Source: Molanna angustata (Eukaryota; Arthropoda; Insecta; Trichoptera; Molannidae). From it: 64,000 nucleotides of DNA. The notes under the pieces are model-generated. The model saw only the letters and a list, made by a program, of their open reading frames with translations, was not told the DNA's origin and made no database searches. Positions within the stretch are counted from its first letter, which is position 1. Each line of letters starts with the position of its first letter. Below are positions 12,496 to 25,800 of this stretch, piece by piece. The DNA lies in the NCBI GenBank assembly GCA_963576475.1, contig OY754967.1, forward strand, positions 23,151,914 through 23,215,913, in the 5' to 3' direction. The position numbers were made by a program, and so were the translations under genes.

Positions 12496-14338
12496 AAGTA
12501 GACAAGCGGTAGACAGTCTAAAAGATAGTGGGATAGCTGGAAGTCCACTTGGCAGTAGGAGCAGACCTCTTAAACAGACCCAAAAGTCTACACTAAAGAA
12601 AAAAAAGACTTAATGAATATTTACTTAATAATCGCTTAAAAATTAATTTGGTTAAATTAAAATTTTGAACAAAATTGTTATTCGAGCTTATTAAAGGTGA
12701 CAGCCATGTTAAAGGTAATTGATGATATTCTCTGACAAATTGTGTATATTATTTTTCACTGATAATTTATAACGTTGAAATTTGGTTTTTCACAAATAGT
12801 TATCAATTTTTCATAATATAATATTATATAATAGGTAATAATATACATACAATCAAAATCCATCACGCCATTTCCATAATTGAGTAGGCAGAGAGAATCG
12901 AACGCCATTTTTTTTCAATTTAGGCAAGCATCTATCTGCATTCATGCATCGTCTAATACATGTTTGTATATTTTTCAAGCTTTTCTTGCGTTTCCGTCTT
13001 TCAGTATATCGTTCACTTGATTAAGCCATCTTTTTTGTGGACTGTCCGAATATCATTCCACTCCGGAACGCTTTGTATAGGTATTTTCTTCGTCCGGCGT
13101 TCTTCATTCATTCTTTCCTTGTGTCCTCCTGATTTCTTAACCTATTATACATCGTCCTATTATTTATTATTCTTAGCGACCTCATTTCAACTGCATTTTC
13201 GTCATATACAAGTTTGCACACCTCAATATTGGCACTACGATTGCATAATATACCTTCGAATCCGTATTTACAACTTGATCTGCATTTATTACTTGGTGCT
13301 ACAATAAAAAACATTTATTGAATATAAAAAAATCTTAAACCACTCGATTTTGTTGATTATAATAATATAATAGCTTGTAGATTAAACATTGAAGAATATT
13401 CGAATCAATACTTTGTCATTATATAAATATTTTCATTGAAATCTGTTTAAGAGGACAAACGCTAAATCTAGTGGCTGAAAAGACTGACGTGTTAGCTAGG
13501 GTAACTATCGCATGCGTAAAAAAGGGTTTATATTATGTGATTCAAAATATCGGAAACCCCAAATTTGTTGATTTTTCTGCATTTTAAGAACAAACCTAAC
13601 TTGAAATGAAATAAAAATATCGGTCATTCACTTTGATTATATGCACTCTTTAAGCACATAAAAGATTTATTTATCTGCGACACATAGTTTTGGAATAATT
13701 AAAATATTAATTAATTTAGGGGAATTTATGCTGAATTTTTAAATTCTGTGACGAACATTCACTAAAAAAATGTTGAAAATATTTATTGTTTTTTTTTAGA
13801 AACACGCTGTTTAAAACATTTGAGAATTTTGATTTAAAGTTGGGGTGTTTAGCTTTATATACCCCCTTTATAACTTAAAACTATGTTTTTAATCAGAGGA
13901 AACGCAGCAATACACATTGTATAAAATCAGGCGTAGAAATTGTTCAAAAGCACAGACCAATAATAGACATGACATAAGCAATATTTTTTGCTACATCCCG
14001 CGTGAATGTGCCACCAAAACTGGTTTGACAACCGGAAATATTCAACGTATTTGAATATTTTTGAAATTGTTCGCATTGAAAATTGAAACAGTAGGTACTC
14101 AAAAATACATAAAAATACATTATCACAAAGTAAAGTCTGATTTTTTCAGTGCCAAAGTGCCAAAGATCATAGGGTGACCATGGTGTAAAAGAAAAAAAAT
14201 ATTATGGGATTTTTCTTATCATTTCATGATATAAAACGGTTGTAACTTGCACATTTACATGTTGTTTACAAAGAGATTTAAATTCGAAAATGGTATATAA
14301 ATTTGTCATTTATTATGTTGCGTCGATTTATTTTATGT
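12496..14338. other. No recognised gene; includes a dispersed repeat shared with 33905-34110
   Basis: The interval 12860-13060 resembles 33905-34110: both contain the order CATCACGCCAT, ATTCATRCATCGTCT, TTTCTGTCTTTCA-like and CGTTCAC blocks. It is a divergent repeat of unknown class. The remainder is AT-rich with short frames only. Confidence 0.5.
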
Positions 14339-14548
14339 TGCGTCTCGGGCAACTTACAGGTACCTACTATGTCAAACAATTATTTATCACGCTCACAATA
14401 ACAAGTTGCCACATTCTGGAGACTTGCGATATTAATCGTCTCATAGATCCAGACTGAAAACACAATTAAAGACTGTGTCTTCACCGGGAATCGAACCCGG
14501 GACCCTTGGATCAGCAGTCAGGTAATGAGTCACGAAAGCCGACATAGA
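14339..14548 (-). mobile_element. tRNA-derived SINE, family 2
   Basis: The minus strand shows TCGGCTTTCGTGACTCATT, then the B box GGGTTCGATTCCCGG, then the shared body with GTGTTTTCAGTCTGGATC, GACGATTAATATCGCAAGT, CCAGAATGTGGCAACTTG and GTTGCCCGAGACG. Better copies are at 49012-49235 and 52605-52815. No separate tRNA gene is implied. Confidence 0.85.
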
Positions 14549-14714
14549 CCGACGTATTCATATTTATAAAAAAAAATATGTGATTGGGGTACCCCCGTTC
14601 CACCTCACTCTATGTACCAATCCCATGGCCTAAAGTTGTAGCTTATGTCAGCTCTGTATATTCCTTACTCTGTGTTCAAAAGCAAATTTAATAGTACAGT
14701 TCACTTTGAATACA

Positions 14715-14870
14715 GCAGGTGAATAATCAAAAGTCAGAGTCACGAAGGCTGATATCTGAGAGATATCTGGCTCTTGAGTCTAAGGACCCGGGTTCAGTTG
14801 CCAGTGGAGTTCAGTTTTTCAGAGTTCTAAGTCAGGATATGTGAGACATGCTCTTAAATGTTTTTAATAA
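14715..14870 (+). mobile_element. Divergent family-2 SINE head
   Basis: Contains GTCACGAAGGCTGATATCTG, a B-box-like GGACCCGGGTTCAGTTGCC, then AGTGGAGTTCAG and a body-like stretch ending GTGAGACATGC. It matches family 2 in order but with many changes. It lies 170 bp from the inverted copy at 14339-14548. Confidence 0.55.
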
Positions 14871-14894
14871 AAGTGAGTCGCCATGGAATATTTC

Positions 14895-15115
14895 TTGATT
14901 AAATTATTTTCCAACTATCGATTTGTTCAAGAGAATTATTTATTTCCCTTAACAAATAGACAGTTTCAAGCTACATTTTTCATAATTTTTCCAACTTTCA
15001 AGGCAAAAAACGCCAACTTAGAAGCTTCACACCATATAATATGTTATGTACCTCTATTATATGCATATTATATGGATGAACTCATAATTCGGTGTGGAAA
15101 ACTTAGTGTGTGAGT
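14895..15115 (+). repeat. Dispersed repeat R, partial copy
   Basis: Starts at CGATTTGTTCAAGAGAA followed by a TTTCCCTTAACA block and ends near TTAGTGTGTGAGTGTCC. The same ordered blocks occur at 44505-45430, 48112-48350 and 63180-63740. No coding capacity or class signature seen. Confidence 0.65.
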
Positions 15116-15124
15116 GTCCTTATA

Positions 15125-17395
15125 AGTTTTTTTTTTATTTTTATTTTATTTATTTTGGATATCCAACAGTACAGTAGAGTATATTGATATTAAAAACAAT
15201 GGAAAAAAACAAGTAAATGTAGACTACGGTACATAATAATAGGACATCATATCAAGTAATTTTTAAAGTTTTACATACAATTTACAATAAATCAGAAAAA
15301 CAAAATTATAGGATTACATCTGAAACATATAAGGAAGTAGTATAAAGAGGATTATATTCTAGAATCATAACATGGGATTCTAACGTACTTAAGGATTAAC
15401 GAAGAAGGTGATTGCAACCATTATGGTGACACATACATACCTATATGTATAAACTAGGGAGTGGAATTTTGAGTTATGTTATCAGTGCAAAGTTGGCGCT
15501 TTATCGCAATTTTGAACGATAGTAGAGATTGGGTGTGAAAAAAGTCAATGTTATTGAGCAGGTTGTTAAAATTGTAGGTGGCCCGGTTAGCAAAGAAATT
15601 TTTCCTAAGATTAGTTTAAGAGTGTGAAATAGAAAAAGTAGGTTTTGATCTGACATTGCTGTTTGGAATGTGAAGTGAGATATTTTCTAATAAATTTGGA
15701 CAATCAATAATGTTATGAAATAGTTTATACAAAAAAAGTGAGTCTGCAGTTATTCGTCTAGATTCTAGATGATAGTGATGGTAAATTAAATTTTGATTCA
15801 GCTAAGTACACGTTATTTATATGATTATGCGGGCTCATTAATTCCCGACAGCCAGATTTATAGATGAGGTGTTTGAGGAAGCGTTTTTGTACACTATCCA
15901 GTCTATTTATGTACTTAAGATATGATCTATATGACTTCTTACTTAAGATCTATATGACTTCTTACCATACATAGATGTTTATAGAATTTTGAGGCATTCA
16001 ATATTTGAAAAAGGTTTACAGTTCCTGATGATGAAGCCCAACATTTTATTGGCTTTTTTACTTATATTATTCATGTGATCGTCAAATGATAGTTTACTAT
16101 CCATGATAATTCCTAGGTCTTTCACCGATTCTTTTCTAGGTATAGGGGAATTATAAAGTGTATAGGTAAAGAAGATTTTATTATTTTTTTTGTAAACGTG
16201 ATAATTTGACATTTTTGTGGATTTAAGTCAAGAGAATTTATTTTACAGTATGTTTGAAGATGCTCTAGATCCTGTTGAAATTTACGGCAGTCTTGAATAC
16301 TATTTATTTTTGTATAGAGCTTCATGTCATCTGCATATATTATTACTTTGACAAATTTGAAACAAGAGGTGATGTCGTTTACATATATATTAAAAAGGAT
16401 AGGGGCCAGCAGTGTGCCCTGAGGAACGCCGCATTGAGTGGTAATCCAGTTAGATGTATAGCCACCGGTCACAACTGCCTGAGATCTATTGCGGATATAT
16501 GAAGTGAGCCATCTTAGAAGATCTCCATGGAAGCCAATTTTTTTTAATTTATGAATTTAGATATGATGATTCAACAGATCAAACGCCTTGCTGTAATCCG
16601 TGTACACAGCATCGACTTGGATATTTTTATCAATTGCGTTAGTCACAAAGTTAGTGAATTCCAGCAAATTGCTGGTGGTGGATCGACCCGGAATAAAACT
16701 ATGTTGATCAGTGGAGAAATTGCGTTTAACAAAGGGAATTATTTGATCATAAACAATTTTTTCAAAGACTAATTATTATATTGGTTTTAGATATGGGTCA
16801 GTAATTTTTTACATCAGAACGGTTGCCAGATTTAAAAATTGGAGAAATAAAAGCAGTTTTCCATTTATTTGGCATAATTCCACTGTTGAATGATAGCTGG
16901 AATAAGTACCTACTTCAAAGGGTATGCAAGTATTTCGGCACACTCTTTTAAAATAATTGCTGGTATTGAATCTGGTCCTGGACCTTTCTGAATATTAAGA
17001 TTTTTTAAATATGTAAAAATTTTATTTATATCAAATGAGATTGAACACATTCCTTCCGATATATTTTCATGATTTGTGTCTTGGAGTGAATTTAATTGCA
17101 AGGCTGGGGGTGGGTGGTCGAAGATGGAGAAAAAGTATTTAAGGAACACATCACAATTTTTTTCACCATTATTTTCTTTAAGGTCATTAAAGAATACTTC
17201 TGTAGGAATGGTGTTATTATTTTCCTTTTTCGAGTTAATATAAGTCCAGAAGCTTTTTGGATTTTTATTTATATTTGATTGCGTTTTTTCAATGTAGTTT
17301 ATAAAGCATTTTTTATTTATTCTTTGTTGTGTTTTCCTTAAAGTAGAAAATGAGTTATAGTCACACGGTCTTTGGTGTTTTTTAAAGGTTTTTGA
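15125..17395 (-). mobile_element. Degenerate LINE reverse transcriptase (CR1/Jockey-like)
   Basis: Minus-strand order: a pre-RT region (17400-16910) ending in KGPGPDSIPAIILKE, then QHSFIPGRSTTSNLLEF near 16690 and a DYSKAFDLLNH block near 16580. QCGVPQGTLLAPILFNIYVND near 16430 is followed by catalytic YADD near 16345. The KDLGIIMDSKLSF block (16130) and the thumb region down to about 15460 complete it. Several frameshifts and stops interrupt it (around 16910, 16770, 16200 and 15979). The 3' untranslated region runs to a T-rich stretch at 15125. ORF1 and endonuclease are missing. Confidence 0.87.
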
Positions 17396-17399
17396 AATA

Positions 17400-17850
17400 T
17401 GTATCCTGCCAGTGATAACATATGGATTGGAAACAATGACACTAACTACCAACACAATATACAAATTGAAATGTACGCAACGAGCTATGGAACGGCAAAT
17501 GTAAGGAGTGAACCTCCGGGATAAAATAAGAAATGAAGAAATCAGACGACAAAAAAAGTCGTTGACATAGCAGACCGTGTTGCAAAGTTGAAATGGCAGT
17601 GAGTAGGGCATGTTGCGAGACAGGGTACCGAGAGGTGGATACCCAGAATACTAAAATGGAGACTGTGGGAAAATAAAAGACCGTTAGGGTGACCACAAAA
17701 AAGATGGGTCAAAGATATAAAACCGGTTGCAGGAAGGGGTTGGCTGAAGGAAACACAAGACAGAGAGAGAGAGATGGAGTTCATTGGAGGAGCCCTACAT
17801 CCAACAGTGGAGAGATGGCTGACAAAGAAGAAGAGGAAGGGTTTATTGTT
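17400..17850 (+). mobile_element. RTE-like LINE C-terminal fragment
   Basis: With frameshifts, the plus strand encodes the end of an RTE/Bov-B-like polyprotein: ILPVITYGLETMTLTTNTIY, CTQRAMERQM, LRDKIRNEEIRRQ, AKLKWQWVGHVAR, RPLGRPQKRWVKDI and a C-terminus with HPTVERWLTKKKR. It abuts the opposite-strand LINE at about 17396, so one probably inserted into the other. It is decayed. Confidence 0.75.
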
Positions 17851-18242
17851 TGTTAAGAACATATTCTACAGTTGGATCTAATGTGTATCTCATGATCAAA
17901 TGAAACTAGTTTATATGAAACTTTGCACTCAAAAAATGTACTCTCTCTCACCCTTATCCTAATTATTCAGGATGGTGGCTGTAATCAATCACTCTTTGTG
18001 TGACCCGAGTCCATAACAATCTGCTCTGTGCAGAACGTAGAGCATTAGTCACTGAAGATCCCAATACAAACTAAGAAGATCACTCCATCTAGTCAGCAAG
18101 CGACCACAAGATCTTTGTCCTTCTACGCTGCCCATCACAAAAAGCATTTAGAGGCATTCTGGTTTTATCCTGGCAATGTGTCCAATATTCATGTTGAGAT
18201 AAATATATTTCAGACTAAAAGTAACAATTCCATCCTTTAGAT

Positions 18243-19349
18243 CAGGGCTGCCCAACCCTATGTCCGTGGGCCACAATGTGGCCCTTGGACAAATTATAAG
18301 TGGCTCGTGTTAGCAAGTTTCAAAATTAAAAAAAAAGCATGTATACCTACAATCGTCATCTCTTATACAATCTAGGAAGTAGATTATATCAATCAATTAT
18401 CCTCCCAATATTCAGTTGGACTTCAATGAACTGCAAAGTTGTTCTGCACTCAAAAGCATTTTTGCAGAAAAAATATCTTCAAGTTCACAAACACCTTCAG
18501 AAGAATTTGTAAATTACTGGAAATTTTGAAAATAAATAATCCGAAACTATTTAAAAAGTGAAAAGATTTCATCACATCAGAAGCCTTACTCTTGAAACTC
18601 GAATCCGATCCCGATTTCAAAATTTCATTTAGAACTTACCTATCTGCCGCCTCCGTATATTCAAATGAACGACTATTACTATTAAACATACCTACCTACC
18701 GCATTCATTCTCCGTTACAAAGGTAGGTTCTTAGCAAATCGGATCGTATTGGGATCGGATTTGCAGTGGAGAGTAAGGCCGCTTAAGTATAAAAACAAAG
18801 AAATACCTCACATCTCTAAGTGAGCAACATATTTTTGATTTTTTGTTGCTGTCAACATGTGATCTGGGGGGCAAGTCTGGTTCAATCGGCGAAATCAAAA
18901 CCCTCGTGGTTATCCATATCATGGATAAAATTATTATATGGACTTCCACAATATCTTCAGATGTTATAGAACTCCATACGATAATTATATCCATGATATG
19001 GGAAATCACTAGGGTTTTGATTTCGCCGATTGAACCAGACTTGCCCCCCAGATGTCTAATGTAGGAAAATTATTAAAACAGAAAAAAATTCAGAACTCAC
19101 ATTAATTTTAGTTATGTATTTACATTTTGATATTTCTTGATTTTGTTTCTTCATTTGTCAGAAAATGCTATTTATTTTATTATTTTAATAAACGACAATT
19201 CAAAATGTTTCATTTCTTTTGTTACACAATACCTAAATTTAAATTGTTATCGAAAGTTATAATAATATGAACCATCAGTCGTCAGTGGCCCGCCTGAGAT
19301 TTTTGAATCGTCGATTTTGCCCGACTGTATAAAAGATTGGGCAGCCTTG
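18243..19349. mobile_element. hAT-like DNA transposon remnant with imperfect 8-bp TSD
   Basis: Ends are CAGGGCTGCCCAAC at 18243 and, inverted, CAAGGCTGCCCAAT ending at 19349. Flanking octamers are ctttagat (18235-18242) and ctttcaat (19350-19357), 6 of 8 identical, as expected for hAT. The interior near 18410-18500 resembles a decayed hAT-derived coding segment (a QLDFNELQ-like peptide), but no open transposase remains. A MITE (18865-19050) is nested inside. Confidence 0.72.
18865..19050. mobile_element. Palindromic MITE, TGGGGGGCAAGT family
   Basis: A 186-bp element whose first and last ~38 bp are inverted copies (TGGGGGGCAAGTCTGGTTCA at the left; its complement closes at 19050). The interior is also roughly symmetric around ATCTTCAGAT-like sequence, so the whole unit can fold back. 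Related to 5084-5373. It sits inside the hAT-like element and is therefore younger. Confidence 0.85.
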
Positions 19350-20319
19350 CTTTCAATCATCTTTGTCTAAAGGTCAATTTTAGGATAAAGTTGAATGATT
19401 TACCCTATACAACAATAAGTGGTAATTTGAAAATCTGGGTATGTTGCGTGTGTCTGCTCTGTCATAAATCCATTTATTACATTAGTCCACCATGTTTTAT
19501 TTTATTTATTTCATCTGTTGAATTTGTACCTCATATAAACCTAGTAATATAATTTAAATTATTTTATGCTGCTTTTTTTTTTAAATATGAAAATTGTGTT
19601 GAAATAAAAGACAAACCTTAAACATTTATCTTGATATATTGTCATCTAAATGTAAAACAATCACTCTTACGATAACAATAACAGACAAAATCACTTCAAA
19701 TATAAATGTTCATGTTGTAATATAATCACATATATAGGTAATTCATGAATACTATAAATTAATAATAGTTAACAATTGAGTATTTCTTTTAATAACAGAT
19801 CCCATTCACAGTCATGCTAAATACTGAAAAAGTACACTGAATATGTTTTGTTTAGTCATTCGGCCATAAGTCAAAAACTAAGTAAATTAACAGTTAAGTA
19901 TTTAAGAAATATCAATAAAACACAACAAAATGTTAAATCATTTCAGTTATACTGATATTCTCAAGAAAATATACGCATATTACATTACGTGAAAAATATT
20001 TTTTGCATGAAAAACACATAAGATTCTATATAAAATTTAAGAATGAAAAATAATCAAAATAAAAATAGTAGGTATATTATATACCTACTTCATATAATTA
20101 TCTCATCTTAAAAAAATGTAACAAATGTACTATTTATCAAAAATTGTTACTGTTATTTTTCATAAAGTGTAAAATTATTGTACTCATAAAAATTTGTTGT
20201 ATCAAAAAAAATATAAATAAACGCTATTGATTTTAATTTCTAATGAAATTAACTTATATTTTTAAAATACTAGGTTGGCTGTATTCATAGTAACACACCG
20301 ACAGATAAAAAAAATATTA
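19350..20319. other. No recognised gene
   Basis: AT-rich intergenic sequence with short frames only. Confidence 0.5.
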
Positions 20320-20790
20320 TTTATTTATTTGAATCTTCTTGTACATACAATTTGTACACTGGCGGGCTTATTGCCTAGTGGCAATTTCTTCCAACCAACC
20401 AGAGTTAATGTTAAGTATACAAAACAATGTGTACTATGGCAATCAGTTACATAATCACATTACAAAATAAATAAATACAGCAGAATAAAAGTAAAAAAAA
20501 AAACAAATAAGATAGCATAAAAGAACAATTCATAGCAATGATAGGAAAACTAAAGGATAAGGAAAGGAAGAGGAGAGGAAGATGTAATCAGGTGTTGTCA
20601 GATAAATATTTTTGCTTTAGCCTTTTCTTGAAGATGTTTAATGAGATAGACGACGTAATATTAGGACTTAGGCTATTCCATAGCCTTGCCGAATGTACTT
20701 CAAATGAAGAGCTTAAAAAATCAGAACTATGAATATGGATAGATAGTAAAGCACGTTCAGCAGATCGAAGTGGACACCCGTGGCTTGAAA
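20320..20790 (-). mobile_element. LINE 3' end fragment
   Basis: The minus strand encodes a typical LINE C-terminus: a HSSDFLSSSFEV stretch, then LWNSLSPN, SSISLNIFKKRLKQKYLSD and a stop near 20590. An A-rich 3' region with tandem ATAAATAA follows to about 20320. Only the last ~60 codons are left. Confidence 0.65.
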
Positions 20791-21749
20791 GATAAGTGAA
20801 TTTATTATTCCTCTCTTTGATACAATGTTAATGTTAAATTCAAAATTATTGTGAATTTAGATGGATTTTTATCATAAAAAAGTCTAGTGATGTTCTCATA
20901 TGAAAAGTCTCATATGATTTCATCATTATGAAATAAAATTAAACAAATTAGATATCACCATCTCGTTTGAATAGTTTACTATTTAAAATTGTTAATAATT
21001 CATTTGAAAGATCTAGAATGGTTATTATCAGCAACAATGCAAAATGTAGTTTCATAGATAATTTTGAAAAAAATATTAATTTTCATAATATTTTATGACC
21101 AGGTTGCAGGAGGTTTGTTCAACTTTATTCCTCCGGATATTCTAAATCGATGTTAAAATAAATGAAAACTAAATACATAGACACATTTACTATTAGAAAT
21201 GTTTAGTAATTAAATCAAAACTGGCATGTTTGTGCACAGTATAATGCTATTTATATCTTTATAATATATAAAAATCTCATGCCACGATGTTCATAATGCT
21301 AATCCCTCCAAAACACCTCAAACAATTTCAATCAAATTTTCTAAACTTGTATGGTTTGTTCCCAACTTGAAAGATAGGAGAGTTTTGGACCCGATAGGTC
21401 ATCGAGATTTAAATAATTTTCAACAATTTTTTTTTGATATTTTTAATCTGAGAATACATACAAACACAAGTTTTAACTTTCCTAAACCGCCAAGGAATTT
21501 TTATATGAATAAAATTTTTTTATTTTTATATGATTGTAATTCATTTTTAAAATAGTAAAATATATAAAACGAGGTCTATATAAAATGCAGTCTACATAGA
21601 AGTCGGTCTGTGTTAGAACAACGTCTATCCGGGTCCACTAGTAAATTAATAAATTCATAGACATAAAATAAACATTTGACAGATAAATAACACAGATCAA
21701 TAAGAATGAATATATTTTTTGATAATATGTGAAACATAAAAAGAGTTCA
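20791..21749. other. No recognised gene
   Basis: AT-rich. A 62-codon plus-strand frame at 21367-21555 is not recognised and has no exon signals. Confidence 0.45.
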
Positions 21750-21845
21750 CCATCATCAGTGGCTCCACAGCCCAGGATGGACCATGGTCTCCTCAAGGAA
21801 AAGTCTCCATTGCACCCTGTCTGTGGTCATTTCTCTCCAGTAAAA
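21750..21845 (-). mobile_element. LINE C-terminal scrap
   Basis: The minus strand reads WREMTTDRVQWRLFLEET then MVHPGLWSH and a stop. This is a common C-terminal signature of insect LINEs, with nothing upstream preserved. Confidence 0.55.
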
Positions 21846-21957
21846 ATAGTTAGTATATAGAATATAGTGTAAAAACAAAATAAATTATAAATGGTTACAA
21901 TAAAACATACAGTAAAACTGAACTAAAATGAATGATATAATTAACAAGGACATATTC

Positions 21958-22566
21958 GAATATTTTTATTATTGCATATGCGCAAACATTGGATTTTTTT
22001 CCCTGTCGGGAGTCAAAGATATTTTTTTAACAGATTTTTAATTATCTCAATAGAGACGAAGTTGGAATATTTATTGTAGGAGAACCGGGAAATCAAGGCA
22101 CCTACAGGGCTTACGACCTGTCATCGGCTGGTTTACGTGATCACTTTATGCGCTTGCGCAACGTTCACTAATTATGCCTTTTTAATGAGATCCCTATCAA
22201 TTCAATTTTGAAAGTTCTATATATTGTAATACTGAAATTCTTTTCGCTTGAAAATAAGGAATTTTTACTACAGCCATCTATGGGTGAAATTATGAACAGC
22301 AATCTTATTATTTTTTTTTTATTTTTTTTGTTGTAACGCCATCTATTGAGAGAATTGGTTTTTTTTGTAAATAATGAAATTATGATGGGTGAAATTATGA
22401 ACAACAATCTTATTATTTTTTTTTATTGTAGGAGAACGGTTCTCCTACAATAAATATTCCAACTTCGTCTCTATTGAGATAATTAAAAATCTGTTAAAAA
22501 AATATCTTTGACTCCCGACAGGGAAAAAAATCCAATGTTTGCGCATATGCAATAATAAAAATATTC
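21958..22566. mobile_element. Fold-back element with perfect 130-bp inverted arms
   Basis: Bases 21958-22087 are the exact reverse complement of 22437-22566 on my reading. The core (22088-22436) contains CGATGACAGG-like and GATCACTTTATGCGC-like blocks plus GCCATCTATTGAGAG. The same modules recur in the copy split by the LINE (22571-22787 with 27611-27869) and at 49262-49625. No coding capacity. Confidence 0.8.
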
Positions 22567-22570
22567 GATT

Positions 22571-22787
22571 ACTTACACATTGATACAAGTAGGTAAATAA
22601 GACAAAAATGACCTTATAAGTCTGGCGCAATTCAGGGGTGACTTCTATGCGAAAAATGCATTGTCACCTCAGATATAAGAATTGTAGCTTTCATTATTTA
22701 CAAAAAAAACCAATTCTCTCAATAGATGGCGTTACAACAAAAAAAATAAAAAAAAAATAATAAGATTGCTGTTCATAATTTCACCCA
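22571..22787. mobile_element. Left half of a MITE copy interrupted by a LINE
   Basis: Contains the inverted-order modules of the neighbouring fold-back element (CAATTCTCTCAATAGATGGC, AAGATTGCTGTTCATAATT). It ends in the 12-bp target-site duplication TAATTTCACCCA (22776-22787) and continues after the LINE at 27611. Confidence 0.75.
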
Positions 22788-22888
22788 TTATTATTATTAT
22801 TATTATTATTATTATCAGAGGGTGTTCTTATGCACTGCGACCCTTAGGATCTTTTGCGCTCCCCCCTACTTGCTTACCGGGTTTCCTG

Positions 22889-25800
22889 TTACAGCATCCC
22901 CTTGAGTCCTAGCCCTCTTAGGAAGTTTAGGATCCGCATGGGATTCAATGAGGGTATGGATCCAATGTCCATTTGGGGCCTGCCCAAGGTCCTCATTCTA
23001 ACTTGTGTCACAGCAACACACTGCATGAGGAGGTGGTGTGGCGTTTCCGCCCCCTCCCTACAGAATCTGCATGTTCCGTCTTCTTCTAGTCCTATTTTCC
23101 GCAGATGTTCCCCAAGTCTACAATGGCCTGTGAGGAACCCTGTCAGACTTTTTAGGGCTTTCCTGCCGAGGCTCAAACATGTTCTGGACCTTTTTCGGTC
23201 ATAATTACCGAGCAGGTCCTTAGCCTGCCTGAGCCCCGGGAGTTCAATCCAGTAGCTAGATCTCACTTTCTCCGTAATTCTCTTTACTTCTGCCTGAAAA
23301 TATGAATTTCCTAGGCCACAGAATGGCTCTGGTCCTATCAGATGCTCTCTCGCACCCTTCCTGGCGAGTCTATCAGCTCGCTCATTTCCTTCGACACCCA
23401 TATGCCCTGGTACCCAAAGCAGGGAGACCTTATTGTTCTTGCCTAGTTCATTGAGTTTTGTTAGGCATTCCCAAACCATTTTTGAGTCAATGTTTGGGGA
23501 ATTCAATGCCATGATGGCTGCTTGACTATCAGATAGAATAGCAATATCCTGCCTGTTGTATCTTCTGTCGAGGTTGAACTGAGCACATCTCTCAATTGCG
23601 TGAACTTCCGCTTGAAAGACACTAGGGAGTTTGCCCATTGCTTCAGAATATTCTGTCCTTGGTCCATATACTCCTGCTCCAGTTCCCTCTTCTGTTTTGG
23701 ATCCATCGGTATACCATTTAATAGTATTTTCCCTGAGTGATTGGATGGTGTGGTTGTTCCAATCATTTCTCGTGTTCAGCTTGATATCAAAGTTCTTTTC
23801 GAGACTGAACTTCTTGACCATTTTGTCTCCTGGTAGGTCGATTAGGTGTGTGCAATTAGGCAAAGCTAGCTCAGCATGCCCACCCTTTATTGACCTTTCT
23901 TTGTACAATCTGAGGTAGGCCTTTGTTGCGACTTCCTCCACTACTATGTGGAGTGGAGTGAGGTCTAGGATGACCTCCATTGCCGCACTCGGACATGTCC
24001 TCATACCGCCTGTTATACATAAGCAGGCTAGCCTTTGCAACTTCTCGAGTGATTTCCTCGTTGTTTCAAGCTTGGTTCTGCTTGACCATACTATTGCACC
24101 ATAGGTGATGATAGGTCTTACTATTGCAGTGTACATCCATAGTAGGATCTTTGGGTGACATCCCCATATTTTTCCTGCAATTCTTCTACATATCATTATA
24201 GCTGATTTCGCTTTGCTGATTTTTTCTTCAACATGCTTGTTCCACAGCAACTTTTTATCTAGTATCACTCCTAGATATTTTGTGTGGTCTCTCCATTCAA
24301 TATCTTCTCCATTTATCTGGATATTCTTTATATTGTGGAGATTTCTTTTGTTGGTAAATGGTATTAGAGTGGTTTTCCCTGAATTTAGATTCAGGCCCAC
24401 AGATAAACACCATTCTTTGGTGATTTTGAGGGCATCCTGCATTAGGAGACACAGTGTTTCCTCAAATTTACCTCTGATTAGGATGACGATGTCGTCGGCA
24501 TAACCGTTTACGTGATATCCACGCTCGGTCAGCCGCCTCAACAGCTCGTCAACGACCAGACTCCAGATCAGTGGTGACAGTACTCCTCCCTGTGGGCATC
24601 CCTTTGTGGTGCTAACCTGGATGGTTTTTCCACTAGTGTTTGCCGCCACTGTTCTTGTTGTTAGCATATTGTTAATCCATCTGGACAGTGTGCTGTCCAC
24701 TTCTTTTCTAGCTAGAGCGTCCTCAACTGCCTTGTGTGAGGTGTTGTCGAAGGCGCCCTCTATATCCAGAAAGGAGCAAAGAGCTATCTCTTTTTCATCA
24801 AGTGATTTCTGTATTACCTCTGTCAGCTCAAATAGAGCGGTGTCGGTTGATTTCCCCGCTCTATAGGCATGTTGGTTCTTATGCAGAGGTGCCTTGTCCA
24901 GAATTTCACTACGTATATAGTTGTCCACCATCTTTTCTAAGGTTTTTAGTAAGAACGATGTGAGGCAGATGGGTCTGTAGGACTTCGGTAGGGTCGTGTC
25001 CTTCTTACCATTCTTTGGTATGAAGATGACTCTTGCAATCCGCCAGGCTTGGGGAATATGTCCCAATGCTAGGCTACATCTATATATCCTTAGTAGGTGA
25101 GCGTGCATTTCCTGTGGCCCTCTTTGTAGTAGGGCAGGAAATACACCATCTGTACCGGGTGATTTATACGGCTGAAAGGTGTCAATTGCCCATTTCAGTC
25201 GCTGTGGTGTACAGATAGTTTTACTCACCTCCCAGTTTCTTTTGTTTGATCTACAGTGCATTGCCTGTAGTTCCTCTGTCTTGACAGGCTCACTTCCAGG
25301 GAAGTGGGTTTCCAGAAGTAGAAGGGCCCTTTGCTCTTCATCTTCTGTGTAGCTGCCATCTGGTTTCTTAAGAGTCATAGGACCTTGTATTCTTCCTCTT
25401 GCCATTGCTTTGTGTAGCCTGGCTGCTATGGGAGTTTCTGTGATATTTTCACAAAACTCTCGAAAGCTCTTCCTTTTAGCTTTTCTTATTTCTTTGTTGT
25501 AGTTGGTTAATGCCTCCCTGTAGGCCTGCCACTCTCCGTTATTTTTGGCTCTGTGAAAGAGTCGACGTACGGATGTTCTCAATTGTGACAGGTAGTTGTT
25601 CCACCAGGGAGTGTCCCTACAGTTAACTTTTTCTTTAATAGGGCAGCTAGATTCATATGCATCTATTATTGCTTCAGTTAATGAGTCCACTGCTCTTTCT
25701 AATCCTAAATGATTCCTTGCCCTTGAATCTACTGTTACAAGGTTATACTTTAGATTGGTGTCATATTTATCCCAATCTGTTTTCTTTGGGTTCCTTATGT

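Noticed and set aside
14460..14530. Apparent tRNA gene (B box with GGTTCGATTCCCGG on minus strand)
   Set aside because: It continues into the family-2 SINE body shared with 49012 and 52605, so it is a SINE head.
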